Below, in pieces: positions 26,099-40,000 of a stretch of DNA of 64,000 nucleotides (position 1 is the first letter of the stretch; every line of letters starts with the position of its first letter). The translations under genes were made by a program, and so were the position numbers. The notes under the pieces were generated by a model, which did no database searches, had not been told where the DNA came from, and was given only the letters and a program-made list of their open reading frames with translations. Origin of the DNA: Pipra filicauda (taxonomy: Eukaryota; Chordata; Aves; Passeriformes; Pipridae); contig NW_024103441.1 of the NCBI RefSeq assembly GCF_003945595.2, positions 620,001 through 684,000 of the forward strand. Direction: 5' to 3'.

Positions 26099-26132
26099 AC
26101 ACACACACACACACAGAGCAGAGTGTGTGTGT
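26099..26132. repeat. (CA)n followed by inverted (GT)n
   Basis: About eight AC units (26099-26115), a short AGAGCAGA spacer, then GTGTGTGTGT (26123-26132). The two arms are complementary. Confidence 0.85.
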
Positions 26133-27988
26133 ACATATGCATTTGCTCCAACCAATATCAACGTGTGCTCGTACTCAGCTACTTCTCAAACCCAGAGACC
26201 TTGGTGGCCACCTCAGCAGACATCCACATCTCCACAGGCCCTTCCCAGTCAGCCGGAGCCGCGTGCCTGGCCGCTGGTGTCACACGGAGTTCAGGGACAT
26301 GGTCAGGAGAAGCCTTGCCATGTGTGCAACAGGGGCTGGCCAGAGCAGTGGGATGGACGGCTGCCCTCCGGCCGATGCTGGAGATGGATCCAGGATCTCC
26401 CAGAGAGGAAAACACGTGTATGCACAGTTCAACTTAAAAACAAGTTATGTAAGGGATGGGTTCCCGTCTCCTGCTCCTGGGGCACGGATGGGTCGTTCCC
26501 CTCGCTGGCTGTGGCTCGTGGTGGGCTTTCACATCCTTGGACGCGCGGCCTCACGGACACTTAGCAGCAGGACAGGCCCGTGTGCTTGCGTGGAGACAGG
26601 TTTTGTTACAGACCTGCTCTTGGCTCGGTGCAAACTGAGAAGGGCTGGCAGAGGTCACTTGTTTACTTTTTGTTATTACCGTCAATGAAGGATCATTTTG
26701 GAGCCTTTTTCCTGATTCGGGGCCAGACTGCTCAGCATTTCCTTTGCTGTTGCCGTGAGCCCGCCGGCAGCAGTTCTCCCGGGCTGCACCTTCATCCCAG
26801 GGCCTGGCAGGACCAAGAGCTGCACTCCAGCAAGGGAGAACGGGAGGGCAGAGGGAATGAGAGCGACGCTGCCAGACAGAGGAACACGCCACCACCTCGC
26901 TGTCCACTCGGCTAGTGACCGTTCCTGCTGGCCTTACTGTGGTCTTCACCTTTTTAACTGGTCTCCAGTTTCTACCTGACTGTTTCCACTGATTGAACTT
27001 GGGTCCACAGCAGGGCAGAACATTTCTACACCTTTGTGGTCACCTTCCATTGAACATTTCCCAGTCCCAGAGTATGGAGAGTCTGAGAGTTTTGTGTAGG
27101 TACACTCTGAAATCACCCATTTGTGATCCGATATGACTCCAAGGAAATAAAGTAGTTTGTTAATAAAGAACAAGAGTAAAAAACTTTAAAAAAAAAATTA
27201 AAAAATGAAGATTTGGCAGATGGCTGTGAGAGGAGAGAAATATTCAGTGTTCTAAGAACAAGTCAGCAATCAAAAACTTCAGGGTGCTAAACCTGGCTCT
27301 GCCACCAACCCCCACAGTTCCTCTCCGTTTAGGACATCTCTGTTTCCCCTCCTATAAAACGGGGGGGAAAAACACTAAGATTTACTTACCTTTGAGTGAT
27401 CAAAGGACATGTGATTCTAAAGCACTTTGAGGAGGAAGAAAAACTGCCTATTTCCAGCTGGCATCATGTTTTCCACTTAGTGGAGTCTCGGCTACCTGCG
27501 AGTTTGGCTCAGGAAGGTCTGTCTATGTATCGAGTTGCTGAGCCAAAAAGCCCATTTCAGATTTCACACATGCAAGTGGAAATAAGGAGGGATGTCCGGG
27601 AACCGCTTCACTGGTGCAAAAAGAGAATCAGGCCAAACCACGTAAATTCCTCCTTCCTTTATGTTCAGAGGTGATCATCGACCCCCCTGAGACTCAGCGT
27701 GTTCTGGGTTGTTCGTATTCCCATGGGTTTGGGAGCAAGATTTGCAAGCACAGTAGAGTCACTAGTTTTGACTGTGTCTGGCACTGCCTTGGAGAGACTC
27801 ACGGTCATTCTACAAGTCCACAAGAAACAAGTGTCAAATGTAACTCTGCACTCAACACACACATACACAGAGTGTCGCTGGAGAAATCGGAGTGGGCGTG
27901 AGGTGCTGGTCAATGGGAAGAACTGGGAGTGCTGGATCTGAGCTTCTCCTCTGGGACTGATGCCAGTTGCCGTGGGCTGGACGCCGTG

Positions 27989-28071
27989 TCAGCGGCTGAG
28001 GGGCAGTGGTGCTGGTAGGGCCATGGGCAGGTGAGGAAGAGTCCGGGCAGTCAGTACTGAAAGAGGATGAC
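27989..28071 (-). CDS. LHX6: LHX6 terminal exon, alternative frame (exon 8 skipped)
   Basis: Joining the phase-1 end of exon 7 directly to this exon gives (S)[18 protein letters not shown] and then PAPLPLSR, with TGA at 27989-27991. The human alternative LHX6 isoform, as I recall it, also ends in a SHP...PLPLSR tail, so the second frame appears conserved. Confidence 0.8.
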
Positions 28072-31000
28072 CTGGGGGGAGAAACGGGAGGGGAGCGTTA
28101 GCTGCTTTCGTGGACAGACAGCGCTCATGGTGGCAATGTGCTTTCAGGGAGAACAGGGCAGACATGGGCTCTGCTGTGGAAGCCACTTCCCCCCAGGAAA
28201 ACCCCCTCTGGAAGCACTGTCTGCCCAGGAGCTGCCAGGGATGCAGGCACTGCACTGAGGAGCCCAGGCAGGAGGTAACGGGACTGTGGCAGCACAGCCT
28301 GCAGGAAAGGTGCCCCTCTGGGCACACCTTCAGCTGTGAAACCATACAAAACTGGGCAGCACACCAAACCCAGGATTTAACCAGTTTGTCCTGTGATACA
28401 GCAGCTACCAAGAAAGACAAAGACCAATACCAGTGGTCCTGACTCTATCCCCCTCCCTCGATAACCATCATAGGCTCCCCTCAAACCACTTCACCTCACT
28501 GCTCTGCAAATACAGCCCCTGCCCTTGCCATTGGGCAAGGGAAGCAGCCACTGAGCTGGTCACAACTCAGATCTCACCAGCCACTGCACTGGGCACCCCG
28601 AGGGGAGGGTGGGGGGTGCCCCATGGGAGAAGGGAAACAGAGACTTAGCGTTTACAAGTGTTTTCCCAGGATCTCAGCTATCACTGCTTTTAAAAAATTT
28701 TGGATGCGGAAAAAAAAGCTGTTTCAGTTTTCAGGAATTCAACATGCAAGTGACTGTTTGGAAAAGGAGCTGGTTGGGGGGCAGCTCCATGTCCTGAGAA
28801 CCCCATTCTGCAACAGCTGCGAGCAAGTAATTGCATTTAAATCAGGAGCTGCTTGCTGCAGTGGAGCTTCTCTGAATGACAGCACTGGGACTGTATAATA
28901 TTTTCTGAAAACTCTCCAGCTCACTGTGCAAGTATCATGAAAAAATGGTAGCATTTAGATTGAAAAAGTAACTTTCCTGTTCCCCTGCTTGTGCTCGCTG
29001 AAACAGAGCTCAATAAGCTGCCACTGCTGCACTGAGTAGAGAGAGATCTGAAAAGAGAGATGCTGAGAACTTCTAACAGTAAAGACAAAAGCTAAAACCA
29101 CTAAGAGTTGCCAAAGGCTCAGTGTTTCCTCAAAGGAAAGTCACTGAAACTGGAACTCTGAATAAAATCTTACAAGCCTAAGCATGTTTGAGAAGTCTTG
29201 CCCCCAATAAGCCATGTATTGGATACTGGAAGCACTGCACAGAAAAATATCAACATGCAATATTGTTCCCTGGCCAGACATTGTGAAATAACATTCCTGC
29301 TTCAGATATTGTAACAGCCAGTTGTTTGGTCGTTTTTTTTTAAGCAATACTGCAATCCACAAGAAATGAATTTTTTTTGTTAACTCATGGAAAACTGGGA
29401 AGTTAGCACATGCTGACAGTCCCCCCTGCTCTGTTATCAACAGAGGTACAGAGCAGGACAGAGCTCAGGGCACACGGGAAGGGGAGAAACCAGAGAGGGG
29501 AGTCAGCACTTCACAACAAGGAGGGGTGTTTAGTGAAGAACAAAGTGATGCCATTCTGACCAACAGTGGGTACATCAACTGAGGGCCACCAAGACTAAGG
29601 ACAGACACATGGGAGGTCATGGAGGAGCAGTGATGCTGACAGGAGACACTGGTGGCAATGATGTTACACACAAATCTTTGCTACAGTGGAGGGTCGGCCC
29701 CAGAGCCTGGAGCAGGGACTACAATTACCTTCTCACCCCTATTAGATAGTGGTCCTTCCATGTCTGCTTTGAGGTGCACTGGTGGAGCAGTGTAGGGAAG
29801 TCTACAGTGCACTTGTCCACACTGTACCTGACCTGTGGATGAGAAGAGGCTTCAGCCTCTGTTACTACAAACAACACAGGCCCTCCAGCTGGCACGGCCA
29901 GGCCTCCACCGGGAGCAGCTCGGGACACACATGGAGCAAGAGGTGCCCCATGGATCAGGCACAGCAGGAGCCCACATCGGTGAGGGAGAGGAGAAGCCTC
30001 ACAAGAGCCACAGAGCCAAAGCCTCCACCCTGGCATGACCAAAGCTGCCCACCACTCACAAATCATTCACCAGCACTTGGAATTGTTAAGGAAAGCAACT
30101 CTGCTGCTCGGAGAAGGAAGCAGAGCACTGAGCACCGAGCTCAACAGGGCACACTCACAGCTCTCCTCCATGACACGGAGAACTCATGGAGGGCCAAGGA
30201 TCAGCCAGGTAAAAACCAGGCAGTGGCTTTTCTGAGGATGAGGTATGGAGGGGAAGAGCAGCAGCCCTCTGTCCCCTCCCTCTCTCATCTGAGCCTCCCA
30301 CATTAACAGCCCTTCAGAAAACTCCAAAGGCAGAGTTCACCAGGCACGAGGAGGAGGAGTAGCAGCACAGGAGTGTTTCTGGCAGTGCTGTGCCGTGGTG
30401 CCACCGCCTGCTCCGGGGGAGCTCCCCCTGCCCTTCCCCGAGCCCTCCCGAGCCCCCCCAGCGCCGCAGCCCCGCCGGCCACTCTCCACTCTTACTTTCT
30501 ATGTATCCGTGCAGCGTCACCATCCGGGCCCGCTCGGGGCTGCTGAAGGGCGAGTAGTGGATGTCGTCGGAGAGCGAGGAGGGGATGCGGGACGGGGGCG
30601 CTCCCGAGGGCGGCACCGTGTGCTGGGGGGTGTGTTTTTTATGGCGGGCTCTGCAGTTTTGAAACCAAACCTGAAACAAAAGCAGCAAATGCTGCGTCAA
30701 CTCAGAGACAACCGGATTGAAGTGTGGTCCTTCACCGCAACCCCAGGGTGGGTGTCTGCTCCGAGCATTTAAAAAAAAAAAGAAATAAAACTGAGAAATC
30801 TGCCCCTCACCAGCGTTTCACTGGTTTCCACAGCTTTATTTTACACCCACTAGAGCACGAGCTTTGTCCCTGCTCAACTCCCCTGCAAAGGATGGGAGCA
30901 CCTTTCAAGGTCTTAAATCTTAAGCTGCAGCCCCAGCTCACCTGGGCTAAAAGCACAGCTGAGATCAGTTGGGAAACATGTGAGCATTGGCAAGGAGAGG

Positions 31001-34000
31001 AACAAGGGGAGACAAGACGAAGCAGAAGGTTATATTAGGAGATGTTGTGACTTTAAGGATGATGAAAACAATATTGTTTTAATACACTTGTACCATATTC
31101 AAAAACCACATCAACAGAATATTAAAGCTGAGAAAGGAGGGTACTGTGGTGGGACAAAGCCCTAGTCTGTGTGAGCAGCAGGTATGAGCCCTCTGACCAT
31201 ATCTCAGTGCTTCTAATTAAAGGAATAGTTACGCAATTACATCCTAGAGATAAAACATGAATGGAAGGGTTTTTTTATGCTGAGGAGGTGATTTGTTTCT
31301 TATGCTTTAATTTTTGAAAGATAGCTGGGAGTAAAAACCTTCTCCAAGGCTGAGTGAAGATCAGCTCTCTGAGGCTGAGCACACTGGACCACAGAGAAGG
31401 AAACAGTCATAAGCATTTGACAAATTGTTTCCTGTTTAAGCGCCTTTTAAAAAATATCCACATAAAAAAATCACCTGGTGTGCAGCCTGCTTGATCTTTA
31501 GCTAAATGAAGAATCTCAGTAACGGAGGCTCGAGCCAGATTTTCACACACAAAATTTAAATGTGTCATTGACAAAACAATTCCCGATGAAAGCTCCAAAT
31601 TTATTTTCATCATTTGTGTTTTTTATTGTATGCAGAAAGTATGTCAGCAGAACATTAAAGTGATGAGTATAAATGTCACCGAGAGGCAAAGCTGGGCTGT
31701 CTGCAGGGATGATGAGCTGGGATTTGCAGAGGGGACATTTCTCAGTCCCTACAGCATCACTTTCCCTCCCCTCCCGGCACAGGCGTGGGGACTTCCCTGC
31801 CACCATGTCCCCTGGGGCTGCAAACCTCCTTTTTCTTTAACCTTCTCAATCCCAATGCCTCCTGAAGCTTGAGAACTTTGCCTGCTCATGGCAGGGACTG
31901 CTACTGACTGCCAGGGGAGCTCCGGCGCTGCCCGAGCTGGGGCAGAGCACAGAGCTCCGGGACACTGTGCTAATGGGCAGCTTTCCCACCTGGTGATTTA
32001 TTGGGGCTGCACGGGGGTTTGTTTCATTGCATCCTAGGAGGGAAAAACAAATAGAAAACCCACGAGAGAGACAGAGGGAGAATGGTGCTGGCATTGCTAC
32101 AGGAGCCAGTGAGCCACACGCTGGGGAGGCAGCACGAAGCTGCTGGATGCTGCATGTCGTGGGGTTGATGTGCAGGAGTGAGGGGCCACGGGGCTGTGAG
32201 CCCTGTCTGGTGCCAGCCTTTAGGTGCACCCTCCCTGCCCTGCTTGGGGCTGCTCGGCCAGCAGTGCCCACCCAGCTGCCCCTCACCTGAATGACCCTCC
32301 GACTCAGCCCCGTCATGTCCGCCAGCTTCTGCAGCGTCTGTGCGTCGGGGTTGTTGTCCTGAGCAAACTGTGCCTGCATGACCTGTGGGAGAGAGGAGAG
32401 AGGGGCTCAGGATGAGGCTGGGGAGGCGCAGCCCCTCCAGCCCCCCCGGCCCAGCCCCCCTACCTGCAGCTGCTCGGCGGTGAAGGAGGTGCGGGCTCTC
32501 TTGGCTGGCTTGGGCTGGCTGTCCTGCTCCGAGGGCACAGCCCCCTCCAGCGTGATCCCATTGCCTGCAGGAGGGAAGCCCATGAGCCACAGGTCAGAAA
32601 CTCCCCTGCCCACCTGGCACCCCCACATGCAGCAGCTGCTCAATTGGGGGACAGCATGGCCAGTGGCATCAGTGTGGGGCACCCACGGCATCCCCTCAAC
32701 CAAGGGACAGCATGCCTGGCAGGGTGGGGCACCCACAGCATCCTTTGCTGCAAGTGGGAGCAGAAAGAGCAGAGCCAGCACTACCCCTTGGGAGCTGCCC
32801 TGGACTGCTGAGCCCCTCAGCACACTGGGAAGGAGACACCACCTCCCCTGAAGTGTTTACTGTTGAATTAAGAAAAATGCAGCAAGTGGTGGAAGCCACA
32901 GGGAATAAGGGACAGGAAGACAGCAGCAGGAAGAGGGATGTCAAGGTGGTGTGTGAGGGCAAGCACTGATGTCCCACTGGCCCTGACTCGTGGTCACTAC
33001 TTGGCCACATCCTCCAGGGAGCGGCTTGGAAGGGACCCTGTCTCTGCTGGGCTCACCAGCATCCATCACTCCTGCCCTGTGCTGCTCCCTGTGACCCCGT
33101 TTTCCTCCACCGGTGCTGCCTCCATGAGTCATTTCATTTGCTCAGAGAGTTTCAATGGGCTCTTTGCTCCTTTCTGCAGCTCCAAACCCTCCCAGCACCC
33201 TGATCTCCTCTTCCTTCTGGGTCCCTGAGCAGCAGAAGGAGTGACACTGTCCCCACAGCCTTGGGGTGCCCATGCCCTGAGCAGCAGCCACACTAAGGGG
33301 GACACACCAGGGGAACACTGACCTCCCACTTGCCAAGCACAGTGTTGGGGTGAGCCTACAGGGAGGGCAGCCAGAGCTGGGGTCCCTCGTTCCTCACTGG
33401 GGTCCCCCCTGCAGCCCAGGCCATGCCTGTCTGCTCTCAGCAGTGTAGGTGAAGCACCAAGGAGGGATGGAGGAGGGAGGAAGGCTGAGCAGGGCTGGCG
33501 CTCACCCCACTCCCAGGATGCGCCTGCACAGCCCAGCGCTCGCTCCACAAGCTGGACCAGGCTGTGATTGTCTTGGCTTGAGTTGAAGGACTTTCTCATA
33601 TAGTTTGACTTGTTCTTTTCGGATGATGAATGGGACTCTGACTTCAGCAACATCTGTTTATTTTTCTTGTATGTAAAACCTCATGTGCAGAAGAAATTGC
33701 TGGGTAATTGCTAGAGGGGGGAGCGTGGCCCTCCAACTTCACAGCAACTGCAGCTCTCCAAAGTGATCCCACCCCCTTCTCAAAAGCAGGGGACACTTGG
33801 ACAGAGGTACCCATACAGGGCACTCATCAGGTGCCCCAATGCTGCCCAACACCGTGGTGCTCAGCCCACACCAGCAGGTCCTTCCGAGCAGCAGAAAACC
33901 CACCATCCCAGCCCTCAGCTGGGGTAACAGCTCTGCGAGGCTCCCTGGTGCCAGATCCTGCTGTCCTCGCACCAAACTGCTCCTCCAGGCCACGTGGCAT

Positions 34001-37000
34001 CTCCCTCTCCATCCCTGTTCCCACCGCCTCCCTCACGCCTCCGCAGCAGCTGACCATATGGACCAACATGCCGTGAGCCACGTCCTGAGCCGGGACCCTC
34101 CCAGCCTGTCTGGGCACTCTGTTTTCATTCTCTTACTCAAACACAGTAAACAGAAACATGTTATTTTCACGTCAGGTTGTTAATGGTTTCCACATGCTGC
34201 ATGGGCCGGGGCATGGCGTGTCACTGCCTGTGCCCACCATGCACTGAGGTACTTTCCAACACAGGACATGCCGCGGCACTGCCCGGCTTCTCTGTGCACT
34301 ACACTGGACTAACCCCACAGACTTGTTCCTCCAAGCATCTCTGGCCATTGCCATGCAGGAGGATGGGGCTGGGCTCAAGGGGACGGGAGCTGTGGTGCCG
34401 TGAGACCTCAGTGTCACTGACCCGACTGGGACACTGGAGGCTGGCCAGCCATGGTGCAGCACAGCACCATCCAGCTGGGAGCAGCACGGCCCAGGATGGG
34501 CAGGGCGGGTGGAAAATGATGGGAAGGTTTTGTCGAATCGCCAATCCCACCTTCTAGATTTATGACTCACAGCCTCAAAGTCCCAGCAGCTTCCTCACAC
34601 GCTGCATGCCGGGCTGTGCGGGACCAGGCACTCGTCCCCGGTACCACCCATGGCACGCAGGTCTGCCATGAGCCGCAGGTGCTGCCAGCACATTGGCCAC
34701 CCCCATGAGCACTCTGCCAGCCCAGGGCCTTGTGCTCAAGCCACCCCATGGCCACCCATCACCCCTTTTTGGCAACAACACGACCGACCCCAACGCCCCG
34801 AGATGAGGGTCAGGGGAGGGGACAGTGACACCCTGCATGGTCCCCGGGGCGAGGCTGTGACCGCAGTGCTGGGGGTCCGTACCGTTCTCTGCTGCTCTCT
34901 TGAGGTTCTCTATCATGGTGTCATAGTGGATCCGGCACAGCACCTTCTCCTCCACCAGGCCGAACTCCTCGCCGGTGGAGAGCTGCCGCTTGCAGGAGAA
35001 GCAGGCGAAGCAGGCGAGGTGGTAGGCATTGCCCCGCGCTCGCCGCACCCAGTCGCTGGCGTAGATCTGCCTGCCACAGCGGGCACACTTCGTACCGAAC
35101 CGGCTGCGGGGGGGAGAAGAGGCAGGTGAGGGCAGGCAGGGTGAAGGCAGGCAGGGTGAAGGCAGGCAGGGTGAAGGCAGGCAGGGTGAGGACAGGCAGG
35201 GTGATGCTGGGGCGCAGGAGCTGCTGCAGACCCCGTCGCTCACCCTGAACCAGCCCGAATCCCACAGCATGGAGAGACACAACAAAACTGTCCCACGGGT
35301 GCCATTCCCCAGGGAGTGGTGTGGGCAGTGGTGTGGGCAGTGGTGTGGGCAGCGCTGTGGACAGCGGTGTGGGCAGCAGTGGGGTGTGACTCGCCACAGC
35401 CCTGCAGCACCAGACGCAGCCGAGGGGCTGAGGTGACGCAGCGCCGTGAATCAGCTTCCAAGCCCGTGGGATTTTTCATTCTGATAACAGCCAGTGTGAG
35501 ACTCGGATGGAAACTGTGTCAGAGCTGGTTCTCTCCCACTGCCATAAATCAAACCATGTGTGTTCTCCTCACACATACAGGCTCACGCATCTGGTTTTTC
35601 CTCCATCGAGGAGGTCTCATCGCTGCGAGAGGATGATGACTGTGCTGGAGTGAGCTATGCTGGAAGGTAGCTCAGCACAATGAAGAGACAACAAGACAGC
35701 CAGGATCCCTGCACCGTGTGATCGTGTGCTCCTGAAAACCTCCATTCCTGCCAGCATGCCAACGGCCAAGGGCGGGCGATTCACAGGGAGCAGCAGATGT
35801 GGCCCCCACGGCCCTGAACCCCCAGGCCAGTGCCTGCCAGGAGGAGCCAGGCACAGCCTTGGTTTGATTTCTGCATTTCAGTATTGCTGCTGCTTAAAAA
35901 AATAAATGCAATGAGCAGCAGCAAGAGCATCAGGGGAGAAAGGAGCCTGTCCTCTGCCACTGCAGAGCTGGTGCTGGCTCTGACACAGCCCCGACTGCAG
36001 CCACCACACTTCCCAGCACAGCCCCAGCACTGCCACTGCCACCTCAGGCTCCCCAGGGGCTCTCACCAGCCCCCACCACAGTAGGGAGTAGAGCCACTGC
36101 CAGCCCTGCCCAAGCGGCTCCTGAATCTCTCAGCACAGGCACAAAACACCAAGAAGAAACAACCACACCGAGTAACAGGAGAGACCCCGCACCACAAACC
36201 CCTCAATTCACTGTCCAGTGCGGCCCCAGGTGCTGTGGACAGGCAGTGACAGAGCCCAGGTCAGGCCACCACTGCCTGTGCCCAACCCCACACTGCAGAG
36301 CTGCCGCCCACCGTGGGCTCAACAAGATGTAGAAAGACCGTCCTGTGCTGGAATTACTAATTGCAAAACTATTTGGGAGGAAACGAAGGGTCTAAATTTT
36401 TCAGCCTGACCATAGCTGACCAAAAAAGAAAAAAAAAAAGAAAGAGGACATTTCTGTGCTGAAATTATACAGAGACTTAGCTAAGAGACTTCACTAATTT
36501 ACTTCAGATGGGAACATTGTAAACTGACTTCGTGCCAGCTCGTTTATATAAACGCACAAACAAAAGAACCATATTAATTTTTTATTTAGAAGTAAAGATC
36601 ATTCCTGTAAATTGAATTACTTTGAACAATGTGCTATGTAAACAGTCGTACTTGCTGAGCAGTATCAAGCGAGGGGCAGTGCACCCAGCTAATGGCACGT
36701 GGTGATGGCTGCTCCCTGCTCGGATCCCAGCCTGTGCAGGGGGAGCACAGCACGGGGATGGGGAAAACTGGGCACTGCACAGGAAAGGTCACACCCCCCC
36801 ATCACACACCAGCTGGGGTCTGGGGGAGATGCTCAGGAGGCCCCAGACCCACAGGATGGAGTCCCTGCTGGGGCCAGGCAGGACCCTTGGGTTGGTGGCA
36901 GTGCCCAGGGAGCGGAACAGGGGCTGCCAAAGGCGCGGGAGCTCGTGGGAACAGGGCAACCAGTACAGTCAGGGACTGATGCCACTGTCCCCTACAGAGC

Positions 37001-40000
37001 CATGGCACCAACAGCACCCAGAGAGAGGCTGAGGCTCAGCAGCAACATGGGCATGGGGCTGCACAGGCTGCGGCACCGGCAACCGCTGACGCTGCGCCTG
37101 CAGCTCTTGGCCAACCCCCGTCCGCAGCACCGCTGCAGCAGTTGGGCTGTACAGAAACCAGGCTGAGCTGGGGCCAGGCACAGCACCCACTGTCATCCCA
37201 CACTGCCACCGCAGGGACCATCACCGTGGGACCGCTGCTGCCGCCAGCACCACAGGAACAGGGAGGGAAATGCTTGTGAACACTCTGCCCCAACCCGTCT
37301 CCGCCACAAATGGAGAGCTCCACCAGAACACCGGCATTAGTGCCCTGAGCTCACAGGGCAGCGAGAGCCCAAAGAACGAAGCACCAGGAAAGGGGCTCCG
37401 CATGGCCCCTGCCACCTGCCTGGCCGGGACAGGGACAGGGATGGTGGTAGGGCTGCACTGCAGCAAGAGACACAGAGCCAGAGGTTTTATCCAAGCCCAG
37501 CACTGTGGCACAGGCAGGAGCATCACCAACCGCTCCCAGACCATCGACTCACACCCCACACGCGTGGTTTGTGGTCGGGTGAGCAGATGCTGATGGCTCT
37601 CCACAAAGGTTAACCCTGGGAGATGAGAGCTGACAACAACGTTACCAGGAAAGACTCATCCCAGAGAGACTCATCCCAGAGAGACTCATCCCAGAGAGAC
37701 TCATCCCACCTCCCCCAGGGGCGGCCGCATCATCTGGGGAGTGGGAAGAGCAGAGGCAGGAGGACGCTCTGGTGTGTCCTGGCTTTCACACACCACTTGT
37801 CCCCAGGTGCCACAGCTCCCTGAGCCCTGCTGTCCATCCCTGCCCCAGGGCTGCTCACAGCTCCAAATATCTCCTGGTTCCACTCTGTAGGAAGCCCCAG
37901 ACACAGCCCTCAGAGGCAGCTGCAGCTTCCAAACATCACCCCAATCTCCCAGCAGAGCAGCGGGTGCCTCAGCGAGCATCTTCATGCTGTGACACGGCAG
38001 TGCTCAAGCTGGAGCATTGATTGAGGTGATGGAGCCCACCCGAGCCACAGCCAGGCCAGTGACTCCATGCTCACATGCCTGTGGGCTGCCCATCAAGGTC
38101 ACAGAGGGGCACAGCAGGAATCACACCGGGATCATGCCAGGCCTTGGGGTGACCGGAGCTGTGGGAGCTTGGCTATGAGCAGCCCCTGCATCACCCAGGA
38201 ACACAGTGTTCTGCTCAATGAGATCCAATTTTAATTTGGTTCTCCTTGAAGCACTAGAGCCTTGGATGCCAAACATAATTATTTGACAAGACACAGGAAA
38301 CAGCAGTATTTGCTTAAAAATGCACATGAGGCTGCGGAGCCACAGCAGTGCCAGCACCTCTACACAGCCCCTCACGGGGACAGGGAAGCGAGGACAGAGC
38401 AGGCCTAAACATGCTCCCCGTGGGCAGTGGGGCTGTGACATGACAGCCCTGTGCCTGTCAGCCTCCATCCTCAGCGTCCCCCAACAGCACCAGTGTCAGA
38501 GCCAGCACCGGAGTGATAGAACATCCGTGTGCTCGTGCAGAGCATCCCTCTGCCCCTTCCATCTGCCTTGGCTCCAAACCACACGCATTAGGCTGGGGTT
38601 TCTGCTTTGCTTTAAAAAACCCCCACACATTTCATCTACAGCAAACAATAAATACAATTTTTAAAATCCATCCCAAGGGTCAAGTTTTTTTCGCGCCAAG
38701 CGCTGAGTCCCACTGGCCGGAATCAACAAGATGCCGGCCGGCATGTTCCCAGGGCCGGGCGGGTGCAGGAGGGAGCGGCCAACGAGTCGAGCTGGCCGAG
38801 GACAGCCGGGGAGATTTGCCCCGGCCCCTGCCCTGGTGAGCAGCCACGCACCGGCACCGACGGCGGCGGCTCAGCCCGGCGGGCTCCGCCGCGGGAGCGA
38901 CCCCCGCCCGCTGCCCCCGACCACCGCATCGGGGCCGGCCCGGGGCTCGGCCGGGGGTCGCAGCGATCCCCGCGGGGCTGGGGCGAGAGAGGCAGATCCG
39001 CACCCGCCGGGCTCCGAGCGCCGCCGCTCAGATTCTCAAAAAAAAAAAAAAAAAAAAAAAAATCTCCCCAAATCCCCACTTTTTAGTGCAAAAGGCAAGT
39101 TGCGGAGCGCGGGCTGGGAGCCCCCGCGCCCCCCGAACGGTTGCCGCAGGAACCGGGAGCGTCCTGCGGCGGCTTCCGCGATTTTCGTTTTGTTTCCCTT
39201 TGGCCCGTCGATACCGACGCGCACAGCCCGGCTGCTCCCACCGAACGAGGGGACCGGGGCTGCTCAGACGGGGGGCTCGCGAAACAGATTAATTTTAACG
39301 CTGTTATTTGCCACATTTGCTCGAAGGTCATTTCGAGATCCCGGCGCTACTTTAAAACCGCCTTTGGAAAGATTCGCTTTCAAAAATAAACCAAAAATAA
39401 ACCACACATCAACGGCACCAGAACGGTGCTACATGAATGAAAACGCTTAAAGTGCCCCAAAACATCACCGTGGCCACGAGACCCCCTGAGCCTTTCTATG
39501 TGGAGTGGGGGACATTTCGGTGAAATCACCGAAAATTGCAGTTTAAAAATAATAACAATAACTAGTAATAATAATAACAACAATCACCACCATCGGACAG
39601 GACGCGGAGCTCCGTGACTCCGGGACCGACCCGGCTCTCCGAGCCCCGCACCCGCCTCCATGAGCCCCGCACCCCCGGCGGCACGGCATCAAGCACGGCG
39701 GGGGCAGGGGCTGAGCTGCGGAAAATCGGGTATTTGCAGACCCTTTAATAAAAACCACCGGAGGAATCTCCGAGGTGCCCCCCGAACTCCCCTGCCCGCT
39801 GCCGCCGGGGCAGCCCCGAGCTCCGCCGCGGCCGGAGGATGCTCCGAGCCCCCTGCGCCCCGCCGGGGTCATTCCCATTTCCTGCCCGCCATTCCCCTTC
39901 CTCTCGGGTCAAACAGCATTCCCTCATCCTGGTAGGATGGGGAAAGTCAGAGCGGGGGTTCCGATGTTTAGTTAAACCCTGGCGAGGAGCTCAAGATACT

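Larger units (their letters stand above)
23827..27988. other. Convergent MORN5-LHX6 gap, probably LHX6 3' UTR
   Basis: This interval lies between the MORN5 poly(A) signal and the LHX6 stop on the opposite strand. No coding exon was recognised. If the AATAAATAAA at 24418-24427 (minus) ends LHX6, about 3.6 kb of this is LHX6 3' UTR. The (CA)n block at 26099 falls inside it. Confidence 0.5.

Noticed and set aside
30314..30495. LHX6 reading into the intron after HGYIES (KSGEW...)
   Set aside because: The frame continues past a good GTAAGA donor. The continuation does not match either known-type C-terminus.
38731..39450. 239-codon plus-strand frame in the LHX6 intron
   Set aside because: It crosses the A25 run as a poly-Lys tract and lies antisense in a CpG-rich intron. 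No conserved motif.
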